A DNA stretch of 64,000 nucleotides, from the NCBI RefSeq assembly GCF_011759705.1, contig NZ_JAAOZF010000001.1, forward strand, positions 865,152-929,151. Reading direction: 5' to 3'. Shown piece by piece: positions 35,056 through 42,948 of this stretch. Source of the DNA: Microbacterium ulmi. Its GTDB lineage: Bacteria; Actinomycetota; Actinomycetes; Actinomycetales; Microbacteriaceae. The translations under genes were made by a program, and so were the position numbers. The notes beneath the pieces were generated by a model, which made no database searches, had not been told where the DNA came from, and worked only from the letters and a program-made list of their open reading frames with translations. How positions within the stretch are numbered: position 1 is the first letter of the stretch; every line of letters begins with the position of its first letter.

Positions 35056-36045
35056 TCAGGATGCCGCGGCTGCACGCACGACGACCGCGTGCGGCATCCT
35101 GACCCTCATGACCTCGATCGCGGCGGGGTTGTCGTCGACGAGGACGGCGTCGCGGCCCAGCGCCGACGCGACGGCGCCCGTCGTGCCGCTGCCCGCGAAG
35201 AAGTCGAGCACGCGGTCGCCTGGGCGGCTCGACGCCTGCACGATGCGGCGCAGGACGCCCTCGGGCTTCTGCGTCGGATAGCCCGTCTTCTCGCGTCCCG
35301 ACGTCGGCACGATCGTGTGCCACCACACGTCCGTCGGGAGCTTGCCGCGCTCCGCCTTCTCGGGCGGGACGAGCCCGGGGGCCATGTACGGCTCCCGGTC
35401 GACACCCTCGGAGTCGAACCAGTACCGCCCGGGGTCCTTGACGTACACGAGGATCGTGTCGTGCTTCGTGGGCCAGCGCTTTCGCGTCTTCGCACCGTAG
35501 TCGTACGCCCAGATGAGCTCGTTGAGGAATCTGTCGCGGCCGAACAGCGCGTCCAGCAGCACCTTCGCGTAGTGCGCCTCGCGGTAGTCGAGGTGCAGGT
35601 ACAGCGTGCCGTCGTCGGCGAGCAGCCGCCACGCCTCTTCGAGCCGGGGCTCGAGGAACCCCCAGTAGTCGTCGAACCGGTCGTCGTAGGCGCGGAGATC
35701 GCCCCGCAGCCGCTCGTAGTCGCGCCCGTGGAAGCCGCGGCGAACGAGCGGGCGAGCCACGTCTCCTGCAGAACTCCACGGATCCGCGTGCGGGCCGGGC
35801 GACTCGCCGTCCACAGGCCCGCGGTCGGCCCCGTTCTGTGGAGTTCTGCTGCGCGCCGTCTCGACGGCCTTCTCCTGCGGGCGACCTGTGTTGAACGGAG
35901 GGTCGAGGTAGATGACGGTGAACGAGCCGTCGGCGAAGCCGCGGATCACCCCGAGGTTGTCGCCCTCGTGGATCTCGACGGCGCCGCGGGGCGCGGCATC
36001 CGTCTCGGCGGCACCCGTCTCGGCGTCGTCCGAGCCCCGCGTCAC
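35056..36045 (-). CDS. Orphan site-specific DNA methyltransferase, beta class
   Basis: Predicted N6-adenine or N4-cytosine DNA methyltransferase, 329 aa. Motif IV DPPFNTG (48-54) precedes motif I FFAGSGTTG (282-290), the order of the beta group; TQKPEGVLRRIV is motif X-like. Residues about 58-105, just after motif IV, form a poorly conserved Pro/Ala/Gly insertion whose DNA carries an inverted pair GCAGAACTCCAC/GTGGAGTTCTGC. The start chosen is GTG at 36045-36043 with the GTGA overlap to lplA and AGGG upstream; ATG at 36063 is an alternative. No restriction endonuclease gene is nearby, so it is an orphan, and the recognition sequence is unknown. Confidence 0.88.
   Translation of the reverse strand: MTRGSDDAETGAAETDAAPRGAVEIHEGDNLGVIRGFADGSFTVIYLDPPFNTGRPQEKAVETARSRTPQNGADRGPVDGESPGPHADPWSSAGDVARPLVRRGFHGRDYERLRGDLRAYDDRFDDYWGFLEPRLEEAWRLLADDGTLYLHLDYREAHYAKVLLDALFGRDRFLNELIWAYDYGAKTRKRWPTKHDTILVYVKDPGRYWFDSEGVDREPYMAPGLVPPEKAERGKLPTDVWWHTIVPTSGREKTGYPTQKPEGVLRRIVQASSRPGDRVLDFFAGSGTTGAVASALGRDAVLVDDNPAAIEVMRVRMPHAVVVRAAAAS
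35768..35849. repeat. Inverted pair GCAGAACTCCAC, 58-bp spacing
   Basis: GCAGAACTCCAC at 35768-35779 and its exact complement at 35838-35849 lie inside the methyltransferase gene, in the region coding for the variable insertion after motif IV. The same 12-bp pair, 59 bp apart, occurs at 52486-52568 in an unrelated gene. Confidence 0.85.
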
Positions 36046-37091
36046 GGAACCCTGTGCAGCCATGACTCGGTCGCGAACTTCGACGCGACGAGAGCCTCGG
36101 CCTCGGCGTATTCCTCTTCCGTGATATGTCCGGGGACCGCGCCGTAGAGGTTCGCGAACGTCTCGATGAAGCGCTCGATGATCGCCTCGCGGGGAAGGCC
36201 CGTCTGGCTGCGGAGCGGGTCGACCCGCTTCGCCGCAGACACCGTGCCCTTGTCGCTGAGCTTCTCCCGCCCGATGCGGAGCACCTCGGTCATGACCTGG
36301 CCGTCCATGTCGTAGCTCAGGGTCGCATGGTGGAGCACGCCGCCGTTGGCGAGGCGCTTCTGCGCCGCACCCCCGATCTTGCCCTGCGGGGAGGCGATGT
36401 CGTTGAGGGGCTGGTAGACCGCCTCGATGCCGAGCGAGCGCAGCGCCTGCAGCACCCAGTCGTCGAGGAAGGCATACGAGTCCGCGAACGTGAGCCCTGC
36501 GACAAGGGATGCCGGAACGTACAGTGAGTACGTCACGATCGAGTTCGCGCCCATGAGCATCGCGCCGCCGCCCGAGATGCGCCGCACGACGTCGAAGCCG
36601 TGCTTCGCGGCACCGTCGGGGTCGATCTCGTTGCGGTACGACTGGAACGACCCGATCACGACGGCGGACTCGTCCCATTCCCACAGCCGCAGCGTCGGGT
36701 TTCGGCGTCCGTCGCCGACGCGGGTCGTGAGGACTTCGTCGAGCGCGAGGTTCATGCGCGGCGAGACCGGCCCGTCGTGCACGATCTCCCACGAGAAGTC
36801 GCGCCAGCCGGGCGCCGTCACGAGAGCACGCCGGACGGCCGTGCCGACGGCCTCGGGGGTGAAGCCGAGCAGCTGCGCGCCGTCGGGGAGAGCCGAGCGG
36901 ACCGCCGCCGCGATCGTCGTGACGTCGGCCTCGACGGGCAGGCCCTCGACGGCCGCGTCGATGTCGCCGAGCGCATCGTCGGGCTCGAGGAAGAAGTCTC
37001 CCGCGAGGTGGAATCCCGCGATGCGACCGTCCTGCACCTCGAGGTCGACGACGACGAGCTTTCCGCCCGGCACCTTGTATTCCCCGTGCAT
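36042..37091 (-). CDS. lplA: Lipoate-protein ligase A family, domain-permuted
   Basis: Attaches lipoate to E2 and GcvH proteins using ATP; 349 aa, cytosolic. The ligase core (about 100-349) has RRISGGGAM at 170-178 and the lipoyl-AMP Lys238 in GKIGGAAQKR. The first 90 residues (KVPGGKLVVVDLEVQDGRIAGFHLAGDFFLEP) resemble the accessory domain that is C-terminal in E. coli LplA and separate in archaeal LplB, so the order is reversed. The start is ATG at 37091-37089 with GGGGAC upstream. It is co-transcribed with the methyltransferase (GTGA overlap) and divergent from the helicase gene. Confidence 0.9.
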   Translation of the reverse strand: MHGEYKVPGGKLVVVDLEVQDGRIAGFHLAGDFFLEPDDALGDIDAAVEGLPVEADVTTIAAAVRSALPDGAQLLGFTPEAVGTAVRRALVTAPGWRDFSWEIVHDGPVSPRMNLALDEVLTTRVGDGRRNPTLRLWEWDESAVVIGSFQSYRNEIDPDGAAKHGFDVVRRISGGGAMLMGANSIVTYSLYVPASLVAGLTFADSYAFLDDWVLQALRSLGIEAVYQPLNDIASPQGKIGGAAQKRLANGGVLHHATLSYDMDGQVMTEVLRIGREKLSDKGTVSAAKRVDPLRSQTGLPREAIIERFIETFANLYGAVPGHITEEEYAEAEALVASKFATESWLHRVP

Positions 37092-37401
37092 GTCCCCAGC
37101 CTATTCGCGCCCGCCCGTCGCGAGGCGGCCGTGTCCTGCCGCGGGGCGTCCAGGACCCGCCGTGCGGATGCCGCGGACGCGGCGTTGCCTGGACACCCGG
37201 CTGACAGCGGATGCCCTGGCGGGCCTGCTAGGGTAGGGGTGCGGCATCCCGAGCCGCTGCGTCGTCGTCACGCTTCCCGGCCTTCCGGCTGCGGCATCTT
37301 TCGAACGGCGAACCGATGCGCGAATCCGCGCCGTCGCCACCCCGCACCCGTCGCCGCCCTCACACGGCCGTGCCTCTGTGCGCCCCCACCTGAAAGCACC
37401 C
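37092..37401. other. Divergent region with long leader of helicase gene
   Basis: This 310-nt gap separates the divergent lplA and DEAD-box helicase genes. A -10-like TAGGGT lies at 37229-37234, which would give a 5' leader of about 160 nt for the helicase. GTCCAGG (37148-37154) and CCTGGAC (37188-37194) form an inverted pair upstream of it. I see no open frame with coding character. Long leaders are common on cold-inducible RNA helicase mRNAs; this is inference. Confidence 0.4.
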
Positions 37402-39090
37402 ATGACTTCTTCCTTCCTCTCTCTCGGCGTGCCCGAGAGCCTCGCATCCGTTCTCGCCGCCGACGGCAAGACGGCCCCCTTCGCGATCCAGCGCGACACC
37501 CTGCCCGACGCGCTCGCCGGGCGCGACGTCCTCGGCCGCGGCCGCACCGGATCGGGCAAGACCATCGCGTTCGCGCTCCCGCTCGTCGCGCGTCTGTCCG
37601 GCGCCTTCGCCGCGCGCCGCACCCCCGGCCGCCCGCGCGGTCTCGTGCTCGCCCCGACCCGCGAGCTCGCCTCGCAGATCGCCGCGACCATCGCTCCGCT
37701 GGCGGATGCCGTGGGCCTCACCGTCACGACGATCTTCGGCGGTGTGAGCCAGCGTCCGCAGGAGGACGCCATGCGTCGCGGCGTCGACATCGTCGTCGCG
37801 TGCCCGGGCCGGCTCGAGGACCTCATGAAGCAGAAGGTCGTCGACCTCGGCGCGATCGAGATCACGGTCCTCGACGAGGCCGACCACATGGCCGACCTCG
37901 GGTTCCTCCCCGGCGTGACCCGCATCCTCGCAGCCACTCCGCAGGGCGGGCAGCGGATGCTCTTCAGCGCGACCCTCGACCGAGGCGTCGACGCGCTCGT
38001 CACGCGGTTCCTCCGCGACGAGGTGCGACACGAGGTCGACGAGGCCAGCGTGCCGCAGGGCGCCATGACGCACCGCGTGTTCGTCGTCCCCGGCGCCGAC
38101 GAGAAGACGGCGCTCGTGCGCCACCTCGCGTCCGGCCACGGCCGCCGCATCCTCTTCACCCGCACGAAGCACCAGGCCAAGAAGCTCGCGAGGCAGCTCA
38201 CGGCCTCCGGCATCCCCGCGGTCGACCTGCACGGAAACCTTTCGCAGAACGCCCGGGAGCGCAACCTCGCGGCCTTCGGCGCGGCTCCGGATGCCGGAGG
38301 CGTGCGCGTGCTCGTCGCGACGGATGTCGCAGCCCGCGGCGTCCACGTCGACGACGTCGAGCTCGTCGTGCACGTCGACCCGCCGGTCGAGCACAAGGCG
38401 TACCTGCACCGCTCGGGCCGCACGGCCCGCGCGGGCGCCGAGGGGATCGTGGTGACGGTCGCGCTCGATGCGCAGCGTCGCGAGGTGAAGGACATCCTCG
38501 GCAAGGCCAAGATCTCGGCCGCGCTCGAGTCCGTCGACCCGCACGGCGACACTGTCGCGGCGCTCGTCGGCCAGCCCGCTCCGCACGTCACCCCCGCACC
38601 CGTCGTTGCCGAGACCCGTCAGGGCGCCCAGCGTCAGCAGCAGGGCGGCCGCTCGGCGACCGGACAGCGCTCGGGGTCGGGTCGGGGCTCGGGGTCGGGT
38701 CGGGGTTCGGGTTCGGGCTCTGGGTCGGCGCAGCGCTCCGGGTCCGGGTCGGGCTCGGGCTCGGGCTCGGGCTCTGGGTCGGCGCAGCGCTCCGGGTCCG
38801 GGTCGGGCTCGGCGCAGCGCTCCGGGTCCGGGTCGGGCTCGGCGCAGCGCTCCGGGTCCGGGTCAGCGCAGAGAGACGGCTCGGTCTCCGGCTCGTCCGC
38901 GCGCTCCGGGTCCGGGCAGCGCCAGGGCTCTGGTCGCCGCGGCGGTCAGAGTGCGGGCTCGGGCCGCGCAGCATCTGCCGGCGGCACGTCCTCGGCCGCT
39001 GCTCGTCCCGCGCGCCCGACCACGGGCATGACGGTCGGCGAGATCCAGGCGAACGCCCGCCGGGGCGCGCCGCGCCGCGCGCGCGGCTGA
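37402..39090 (+). CDS. DEAD-box RNA helicase with Gly/Ser-repeat tail
   Basis: ATP-dependent RNA helicase of 562 aa. Motifs in order: Q motif FAIQRDTLP near 27, Walker A GRTGSGKT at 47-54, PTRELA at 85-90, DEAD at 158-161, SAT near 190, ATDVAARGV near 315, [10 protein letters not shown] near 345. From about residue 395 the tail is low-complexity: [13 protein letters not shown] and repeated [10 protein letters not shown], likely a disordered RNA-binding region. The DNA of the tail is an in-frame repeat (see 38680-38875). The start is ATG at 37402; GTG at 37378 is an alternative. A hairpin at 39115 follows the stop. Confidence 0.93.
   Translation: MTSSFLSLGVPESLASVLAADGKTAPFAIQRDTLPDALAGRDVLGRGRTGSGKTIAFALPLVARLSGAFAARRTPGRPRGLVLAPTRELASQIAATIAPLADAVGLTVTTIFGGVSQRPQEDAMRRGVDIVVACPGRLEDLMKQKVVDLGAIEITVLDEADHMADLGFLPGVTRILAATPQGGQRMLFSATLDRGVDALVTRFLRDEVRHEVDEASVPQGAMTHRVFVVPGADEKTALVRHLASGHGRRILFTRTKHQAKKLARQLTASGIPAVDLHGNLSQNARERNLAAFGAAPDAGGVRVLVATDVAARGVHVDDVELVVHVDPPVEHKAYLHRSGRTARAGAEGIVVTVALDAQRREVKDILGKAKISAALESVDPHGDTVAALVGQPAPHVTPAPVVAETRQGAQRQQQGGRSATGQRSGSGRGSGSGRGSGSGSGSAQRSGSGSGSGSGSGSGSAQRSGSGSGSAQRSGSGSGSAQRSGSGSAQRDGSVSGSSARSGSGQRQGSGRRGGQSAGSGRAASAGGTSSAAARPARPTTGMTVGEIQANARRGAPRRARG
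38680..38875 (+). repeat. In-frame 30-bp repeats coding the helicase tail
   Basis: GGCGCAGCGC recurs at 38727, 38781, 38811 and 38841 (spacings 54, 30 and 30), each followed by TCCGGGTCCGGGTCGGGCTC-like sequence. All periods are multiples of six, so the reading frame is kept and the product is [10 protein letters not shown] repeats. Such arrays change length easily by slippage. Confidence 0.85.
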
Positions 39091-39114
39091 CCCCGCTCCC
39101 AGACCAGGTGCGCA

Positions 39115-39147
39115 TGTGGTCGGAATCCATCCACGATTCCGACCACA
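39115..39147 (+). terminator. Perfect 13-bp hairpin after helicase gene
   Basis: TGTGGTCGGAATC at 39115-39127 is exactly complementary to GATTCCGACCACA at 39135-39147, with a 7-nt loop. It lies 25 nt after the helicase stop. There is no T-run, but T-poor hairpins commonly serve as terminators or RNA-stabilising ends in high-G+C actinobacteria. Confidence 0.65.
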
Positions 39148-39180
39148 CCGCACCCCTGCGCGCTCACGCCCGCAGCCTCA

Positions 39181-39790
39181 GGTCGCACATACGGTCGCGA
39201 CCCCGCCCCGGAAGCGACCACACGGCACCCCAACGCGCCCCCGACATACGTCGCGCAAACGGCCGCAACCCCGCCCCGGAAGTGACCACACGGCACCCCA
39301 ACGCCCCCGGACACACGTCGCGCAAACGGTCGCAACCCCGCCCCGGCAGCGACCACACGGCACCCCAACGCGCCCACACCCCCGACAGACGTCGTGCATA
39401 TGGTCGCAACCCCGCCCCGGAAGCGACCACACGGGGCACCCAACGCCTCCCGGACACACGTCGCGCAACGGTCGCAACCCCGCCCCGGAAGCGACCACAC
39501 GGCACCCCAACGCGCCCCCGACATACGTCGCGCAAACGGCCGCAACCCCGCCCCGGAAGTGACCACACGGCACCCCAACGCCCCCGACATACGTCGCGCA
39601 TATGATCGCAACCCCGCCCCGGAAGTGACCACACGGCACCCCGACGCCCCCGGACACACGTCGCGCAAACGGTCGCAACCCCGCCCCGGAAGCGACCACA
39701 CGGCACCCCAACGCCTCCCGGACACACGTCGCGCAACGGTCGCAACCCCGCCCCGGAAGCGACCACACGGCACCCCGACATCCCCCCTCG
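39181..39790. repeat. Nine-copy tandem array, 66-74 bp units
   Basis: The marker CCCCGCCCCGG starts at 39201, 39269, 39336, 39410, 39478, 39546, 39612, 39679 and 39746, giving periods of 68, 67, 74, 68, 68, 66, 67 and 67. Units share CGACCACACGGCACCCC and ACGTCGCGCA. About 109 nt from 39201 are repeated exactly from 39478, and the units before copies 5 and 9 share a CTCCCGG variant, so copies 2-5 and 6-9 are a four-unit duplication. Most units can pair GGTCGC with GCGACC around the CCCCGCCCCGG loop. No spacers exist, so this is not a CRISPR array. Confidence 0.92.
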
Positions 39791-39823
39791 ACCCAGAGGC
39801 AGACGCCGCAGGCCGGCGCGGCG

Positions 39824-41422
39824 TCAGTGCGACGTGCACGCCTGACCGTTGAGCCGGAACTGCCAGGGCGCTTCGGCGGCGCCCCTGCCCGTCACGACGA
39901 ACGCGGTCTTCTTGCCGGGCGCGAGCTTGCCGAGGAGTCTCGGCCCCGTCACCGTGACGTCGGGGCCCGCCTGCGCGAACGAGCCGCCGACGACCGTCCT
40001 CACCCGCTGCGTGCCGCCGAACGTCCACGCGAGCGTCCACGGACTGAGGGTCGCCGTGCCCCTGTTCTCGACCGTGACGGCGGCCGCGAACCCGGAGCCG
40101 AGCTTCGTGCCGATCACCCGCACGTCGCATGCGAGAGGCGCGACCGCGGGGCTCGCGAGCGCCACCAGCTCGCGCGCCTGCACGGCGAACCACTGGCCGG
40201 CGGCGGGGTCCTCGATGCCGCGCACGGGATCGAGCGGTCCTGCCGTGCCGCGGTAGCACGTGCCGTCCGACTCGCCCGGCACCTTGATCCACAGGTAGGC
40301 GTCGACGAGCGGGACGCCCGTGTTCGTCGTGGGAACGGCGCCGAGGCCGCGGCCGGGCGGATTGCACCAGTCCTCCTGATCGGGAGCCGCCTGCCACGGC
40401 CCCTGCCCGTTGCGGCTCGTGTCGATCACGTATCGCGTCGAGGCCGCGACGGCTCCGAGCTGTGACGCGTACCGCGAGTCGACGCCGTCGGTGTTCAGCG
40501 CCGGGTCGGGATCGCCCGCGCTCCACTGTCCGTAGTTCGACATCGCGACACCGCTCCAGTTGTTGGCCGGTCCCCCGTTCCAGTACTGGTTGCCGCATTC
40601 CGCGAAGCTGCCGGACGGGACCTCGGTCACGAACGCGATGCACGATGAGATCCATCGGCCGTATGCCGTCAGGTTCGCCGTGAACTGGTAGTTGGACGCG
40701 TTGAGGAAGAATCCGTCCGCCTTCTGCACTCCTCCCTTGAGAAGCCGGTCCGAGATCTCGCCGACGTTGAGCCACCCCGAGTGGACTCCGTCGAGATAGA
40801 CGGATGCCGCGGGCAGCGCGGCAAGCGCATCGACGGCGTGGTTGAGCTGCGCGAAGCGGTCCGCCGTCGCCGTCGCGGGGTCGAGCTCGACCGGCTGGCA
40901 CCAGTCCTTGCTTCCGTCGAGGCTCGTGTAGTGCGGGATGATGCCGAGGCCGTCGGGCTCGAGGATGACGGTCGCCGGCCGGGCGCCGATCCCCGCGGCG
41001 AACGCGTCGATCCATGCAGCGTAGGCCGCGGTGTTCTCCGCGCCGCCCGCCGAGTACTGCGCGCAGTCTCGGAAGGGGAGGTTGTACGCGACGAGCACCG
41101 GCATCCTGCCCGCCTTCGCCGCGGCCGTGACGACCCCGTCGACGGCGGCCCTCACCTCGGCCGGCGTGCCTTTCGTGAACCAGTCGGCGGAGGGGATGCT
41201 GCCGAGCAGCTGCGCGTCGGAGCGGGACTGCCCGGAGAGGCCCTGTGCGGCCTCGAGCGTCGTGTTGAGCGGATTGACGTACAGTCCTGAGCCCGCGAGG
41301 CCGGAGCTGTCGGCTGCCGCGGCGCTCGCGGCGAGGGGAACGACGACGGCGGTCGCGATGAGCGCCGCCGCGGCGACCGCCGTGCATCGGAGCGCACGTG
41401 ATCTGCGGGGTCGGGGGAACAT
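39824..41422 (-). CDS. Secreted GH6 cellulase with CBM2
   Basis: Endoglucanase or cellobiohydrolase of family 6 attacking beta-1,4-glucan; 532 aa. A signal peptide (PRPRRSRALR, then a hydrophobic core, cleavage near AAAADS at about 38) sends it outside. The GH6 domain (about 42-425) has YNLPFRDC near 113, ILEPDGLG with the catalytic Asp157, and DTSRNGQGPW near 334. A C-terminal cellulose-binding module of family 2 (about 432-529) is bounded by Cys432 and Cys529, the usual disulfide. A linker is nearly absent. The start is ATG at 41422-41420. A CebR box at 41498-41511 lies 76 bp upstream. Confidence 0.93.
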   Translation of the reverse strand: MFPRPRRSRALRCTAVAAAALIATAVVVPLAASAAAADSSGLAGSGLYVNPLNTTLEAAQGLSGQSRSDAQLLGSIPSADWFTKGTPAEVRAAVDGVVTAAAKAGRMPVLVAYNLPFRDCAQYSAGGAENTAAYAAWIDAFAAGIGARPATVILEPDGLGIIPHYTSLDGSKDWCQPVELDPATATADRFAQLNHAVDALAALPAASVYLDGVHSGWLNVGEISDRLLKGGVQKADGFFLNASNYQFTANLTAYGRWISSCIAFVTEVPSGSFAECGNQYWNGGPANNWSGVAMSNYGQWSAGDPDPALNTDGVDSRYASQLGAVAASTRYVIDTSRNGQGPWQAAPDQEDWCNPPGRGLGAVPTTNTGVPLVDAYLWIKVPGESDGTCYRGTAGPLDPVRGIEDPAAGQWFAVQARELVALASPAVAPLACDVRVIGTKLGSGFAAAVTVENRGTATLSPWTLAWTFGGTQRVRTVVGGSFAQAGPDVTVTGPRLLGKLAPGKKTAFVVTGRGAAEAPWQFRLNGQACTSH

Positions 41423-41497
41423 TCGGTGCCTCCAGAGTCGTCATCGACGGCGCCGACGTCGTCGTCGACGCGAGGGGCAGGATGCCTCATCCGCTCA

Positions 41498-41511
41498 TGG
41501 GAGCGCTCCCA
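41498..41511. promoter_or_regulatory. CebR/CelR operator TGGGAGCGCTCCCA
   Basis: A perfect 14-bp palindrome identical to the established binding site of CebR (Streptomyces) and CelR (Thermobifida), LacI-family repressors released by cellobiose. It lies 76-89 bp before the cellulase start. No CebR gene or cellobiose importer is recognisable in this window, so the regulator is encoded elsewhere. Confidence 0.88.
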
Positions 41512-41564
41512 CATGTCCCTCAAGGGTCAGGATGCCCGCTCGGGACCTCCGCGTCAACGGCCTC

Positions 41565-42416
41565 TCAGTCGCGCGCGGGAAACCGCGCTGCGAGCCACGC
41601 CAGCAGGTCCGCCCGCACCTCGGTCTGCATGACCTCGTTGAAGATCTCGTGACGCGCGTCGGGGTACACGAGGGTCGTGACGTCGGTGAGCTTCGACCTT
41701 TCGCGGTACGCGGCGGCGAGCCGGTGCACGCTGCGCGGTCCGCCGACGGGGTCGTCGCGTCCCACCATCAGCAGGACGGGGATGTCGCGGCCGAGGTCGG
41801 CCCGCGGCTTGCCGATGAGCCGCAGCACGTCGAACGGCCCGAAGAGCCTCGGCAGCGGCACCGTCGTCGTGAGCGGGTCCTCGAGGAACGCCCGGCCGAC
41901 GGCGGCGTCGGTCGAGAGCCACTCCACGCCCGTCGCGCCCGCCGTCCTCCACCGCTTGTTGAGATCGCCCGAGTTGAGCGACCCCGGCCAGCGCAGCGAC
42001 GAGCCGCTCAGGATGACGGCGTCGTACGCCTCGGGATGGTCGTTCACGAGGATCTGCGCGAGGAACGAGCCCCACGAGTGACCCAGGATGACGAGGGGGA
42101 GCTCGGGGTTCTCGTCGCGGATCAGCTGCGTGAACTGCCAGACCGCCGCGACGGCGGCTCGGTGCCCCCCGGGGCCGAGGCGGCCGAGCTTGGCCGCGTC
42201 GTCGCCGTGCTGCCGCATGCCGGTGCGCCCGTGCCCGCGGTGATCGTCGACGTAGACGGTGTACCCGGCGGCGGTGAGAGCGTCGATGGCGGCCGCGTAT
42301 CGCCCCGCGTGCTCCCCCACGCCGTGCAGAAGCTGGACGACGGCCCGGGGGGCGATCGTCGAGGGATGGACGTCGTAGACGATCGCAACGCCGTGCGCGT
42401 CGGTGAACTCCGGCAT
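41565..42416 (-). CDS. Alpha/beta hydrolase (monoacylglycerol lipase-like)
   Basis: Serine hydrolase of 283 aa with the lysophospholipase/monoglyceride lipase layout: LLHGVGEHAGRY near 29, DDHRGHGRTG near 57, nucleophile Ser114 in LGHSWGSF, Asp in VGRDDPVGG and His in YPDARHEIFNE near the C-terminus. No signal peptide. The start chosen is ATG at 42416-42414; ATG at 42434-42432, 7 nt after a -10-like TAAGTA, is a good alternative with a leaderless mRNA. It is divergent from the marR gene across a shared operator. Confidence 0.87.
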   Translation of the reverse strand: MPEFTDAHGVAIVYDVHPSTIAPRAVVQLLHGVGEHAGRYAAAIDALTAAGYTVYVDDHRGHGRTGMRQHGDDAAKLGRLGPGGHRAAVAAVWQFTQLIRDENPELPLVILGHSWGSFLAQILVNDHPEAYDAVILSGSSLRWPGSLNSGDLNKRWRTAGATGVEWLSTDAAVGRAFLEDPLTTTVPLPRLFGPFDVLRLIGKPRADLGRDIPVLLMVGRDDPVGGPRSVHRLAAAYRERSKLTDVTTLVYPDARHEIFNEVMQTEVRADLLAWLAARFPARD

Positions 42417-42442
42417 GCGGTCGAGTCTAGGCATCCCATTTA

Positions 42443-42470
42443 CTTAGCAAGACTAATGAGCTATGCTAAG
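42443..42470. promoter_or_regulatory. MarR operator, CTTAGCA-N14-TGCTAAG
   Basis: CTTAGCA (42443-42449) and TGCTAAG (42464-42470) form a palindrome in the short A+T-rich divergent region of the hydrolase and MarR genes. A -10-like TATGCT (42462-42467) on the plus strand overlaps the right arm. MarR proteins typically bind such sites in their own promoter; binding by this MarR is inferred. Confidence 0.7.
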
Positions 42471-42477
42471 TATTCTC

Positions 42478-42948
42478 ATGAGTCATGCCGACAGCCCTCC
42501 CGTCCCTGCAGAACCTCTCCACGCGACGGGAGAGTCCGCCGATCTCGCCTCCTCGTTCCGCATGGCGACATTCCGCCTCGCCCGGCGGCTGCGGGCGCAG
42601 CGCGCCGTCGACTCGCTCAGCGACGGCCAGTTCGCCGTCCTGGCCGCGCTCAAGATGTCGGGGCCGCGCACGCTCGGCGAGCTGGCAGACCGGGAGCGCG
42701 TGACGCCGCCCTCCATGAATCGCACCGTGAATTGCCTCGAGGAGTCCGGCTACGTGACCCGCACGCCCGACGCCGACGACCGCCGCAAGGTCAACGTCGC
42801 CGTCACGGACGAGGGCCGCGCCGTCGTCGACGAGACGATCCGCCGTCGCGACGCGTGGCTCGAGGAGGCGCTCGCCTCGCTCGAGCCCGACGAGCGTCGC
42901 ACCCTGGCCGCCGCCGCAGAGATCATGCGGGAGGTCGCCGCACGATGA
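42478..42948 (+). CDS. MarR-family transcriptional regulator
   Basis: Winged helix-turn-helix repressor of 156 aa. The DNA-binding part contains LGELADRERVTPPSMNRTVNCLEESGYVTR (about 62-91) and the wing DADDRRKVNVAVTDEG. The start chosen is ATG at 42478; ATG at 42463 lies inside the operator and would add five residues. Transcription from the -10 at 42462-42467 would begin near the ATG, so a leaderless mRNA is likely. Its stop overlaps the MFS gene (ATGA), so it probably controls that exporter in response to a toxic ligand. Confidence 0.9.
   Translation: MSHADSPPVPAEPLHATGESADLASSFRMATFRLARRLRAQRAVDSLSDGQFAVLAALKMSGPRTLGELADRERVTPPSMNRTVNCLEESGYVTRTPDADDRRKVNVAVTDEGRAVVDETIRRRDAWLEEALASLEPDERRTLAAAAEIMREVAAR

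Larger units (their letters stand above)
39091..39823. other. 733-nt convergent gap without gene
   Basis: Between the stops of the helicase and the cellulase there is no frame I can support as a gene. It contains a 13-bp hairpin at 39115-39147 and the nine-copy tandem array at 39181-39790. Open frames on both strands cross it, but they encode the same repeat in different frames and have no ribosome sites, so I treat them as incidental. Confidence 0.8.

Noticed and set aside
35768..35849. Miniature transposon inserted in the methyltransferase gene
   Set aside because: No target-site duplication is visible and the spacer is unrelated to that of the second locus, where the encoded protein is not interrupted. 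Kept only as a repeat and a finding.
37148..37194. GTCCAGG/CCTGGAC inverted pair as a terminator
   Set aside because: It lies between divergent genes, where no terminator is expected, and the interior pairing is imperfect.
39181..39790. CRISPR array
   Set aside because: The units are contiguous near-identical repeats of 66-74 bp with no unique spacers, and no cas gene is present.
38946..41444. Long minus-strand open frame running from within the helicase gene through the tandem array into the cellulase region, giving a Cys/Arg/Val repeat protein
   Set aside because: It is out of frame with the clear GH6 cellulase on the same strand, the repeat is read in several frames in turn, there is no ribosome site, and the unit length is not a multiple of three.
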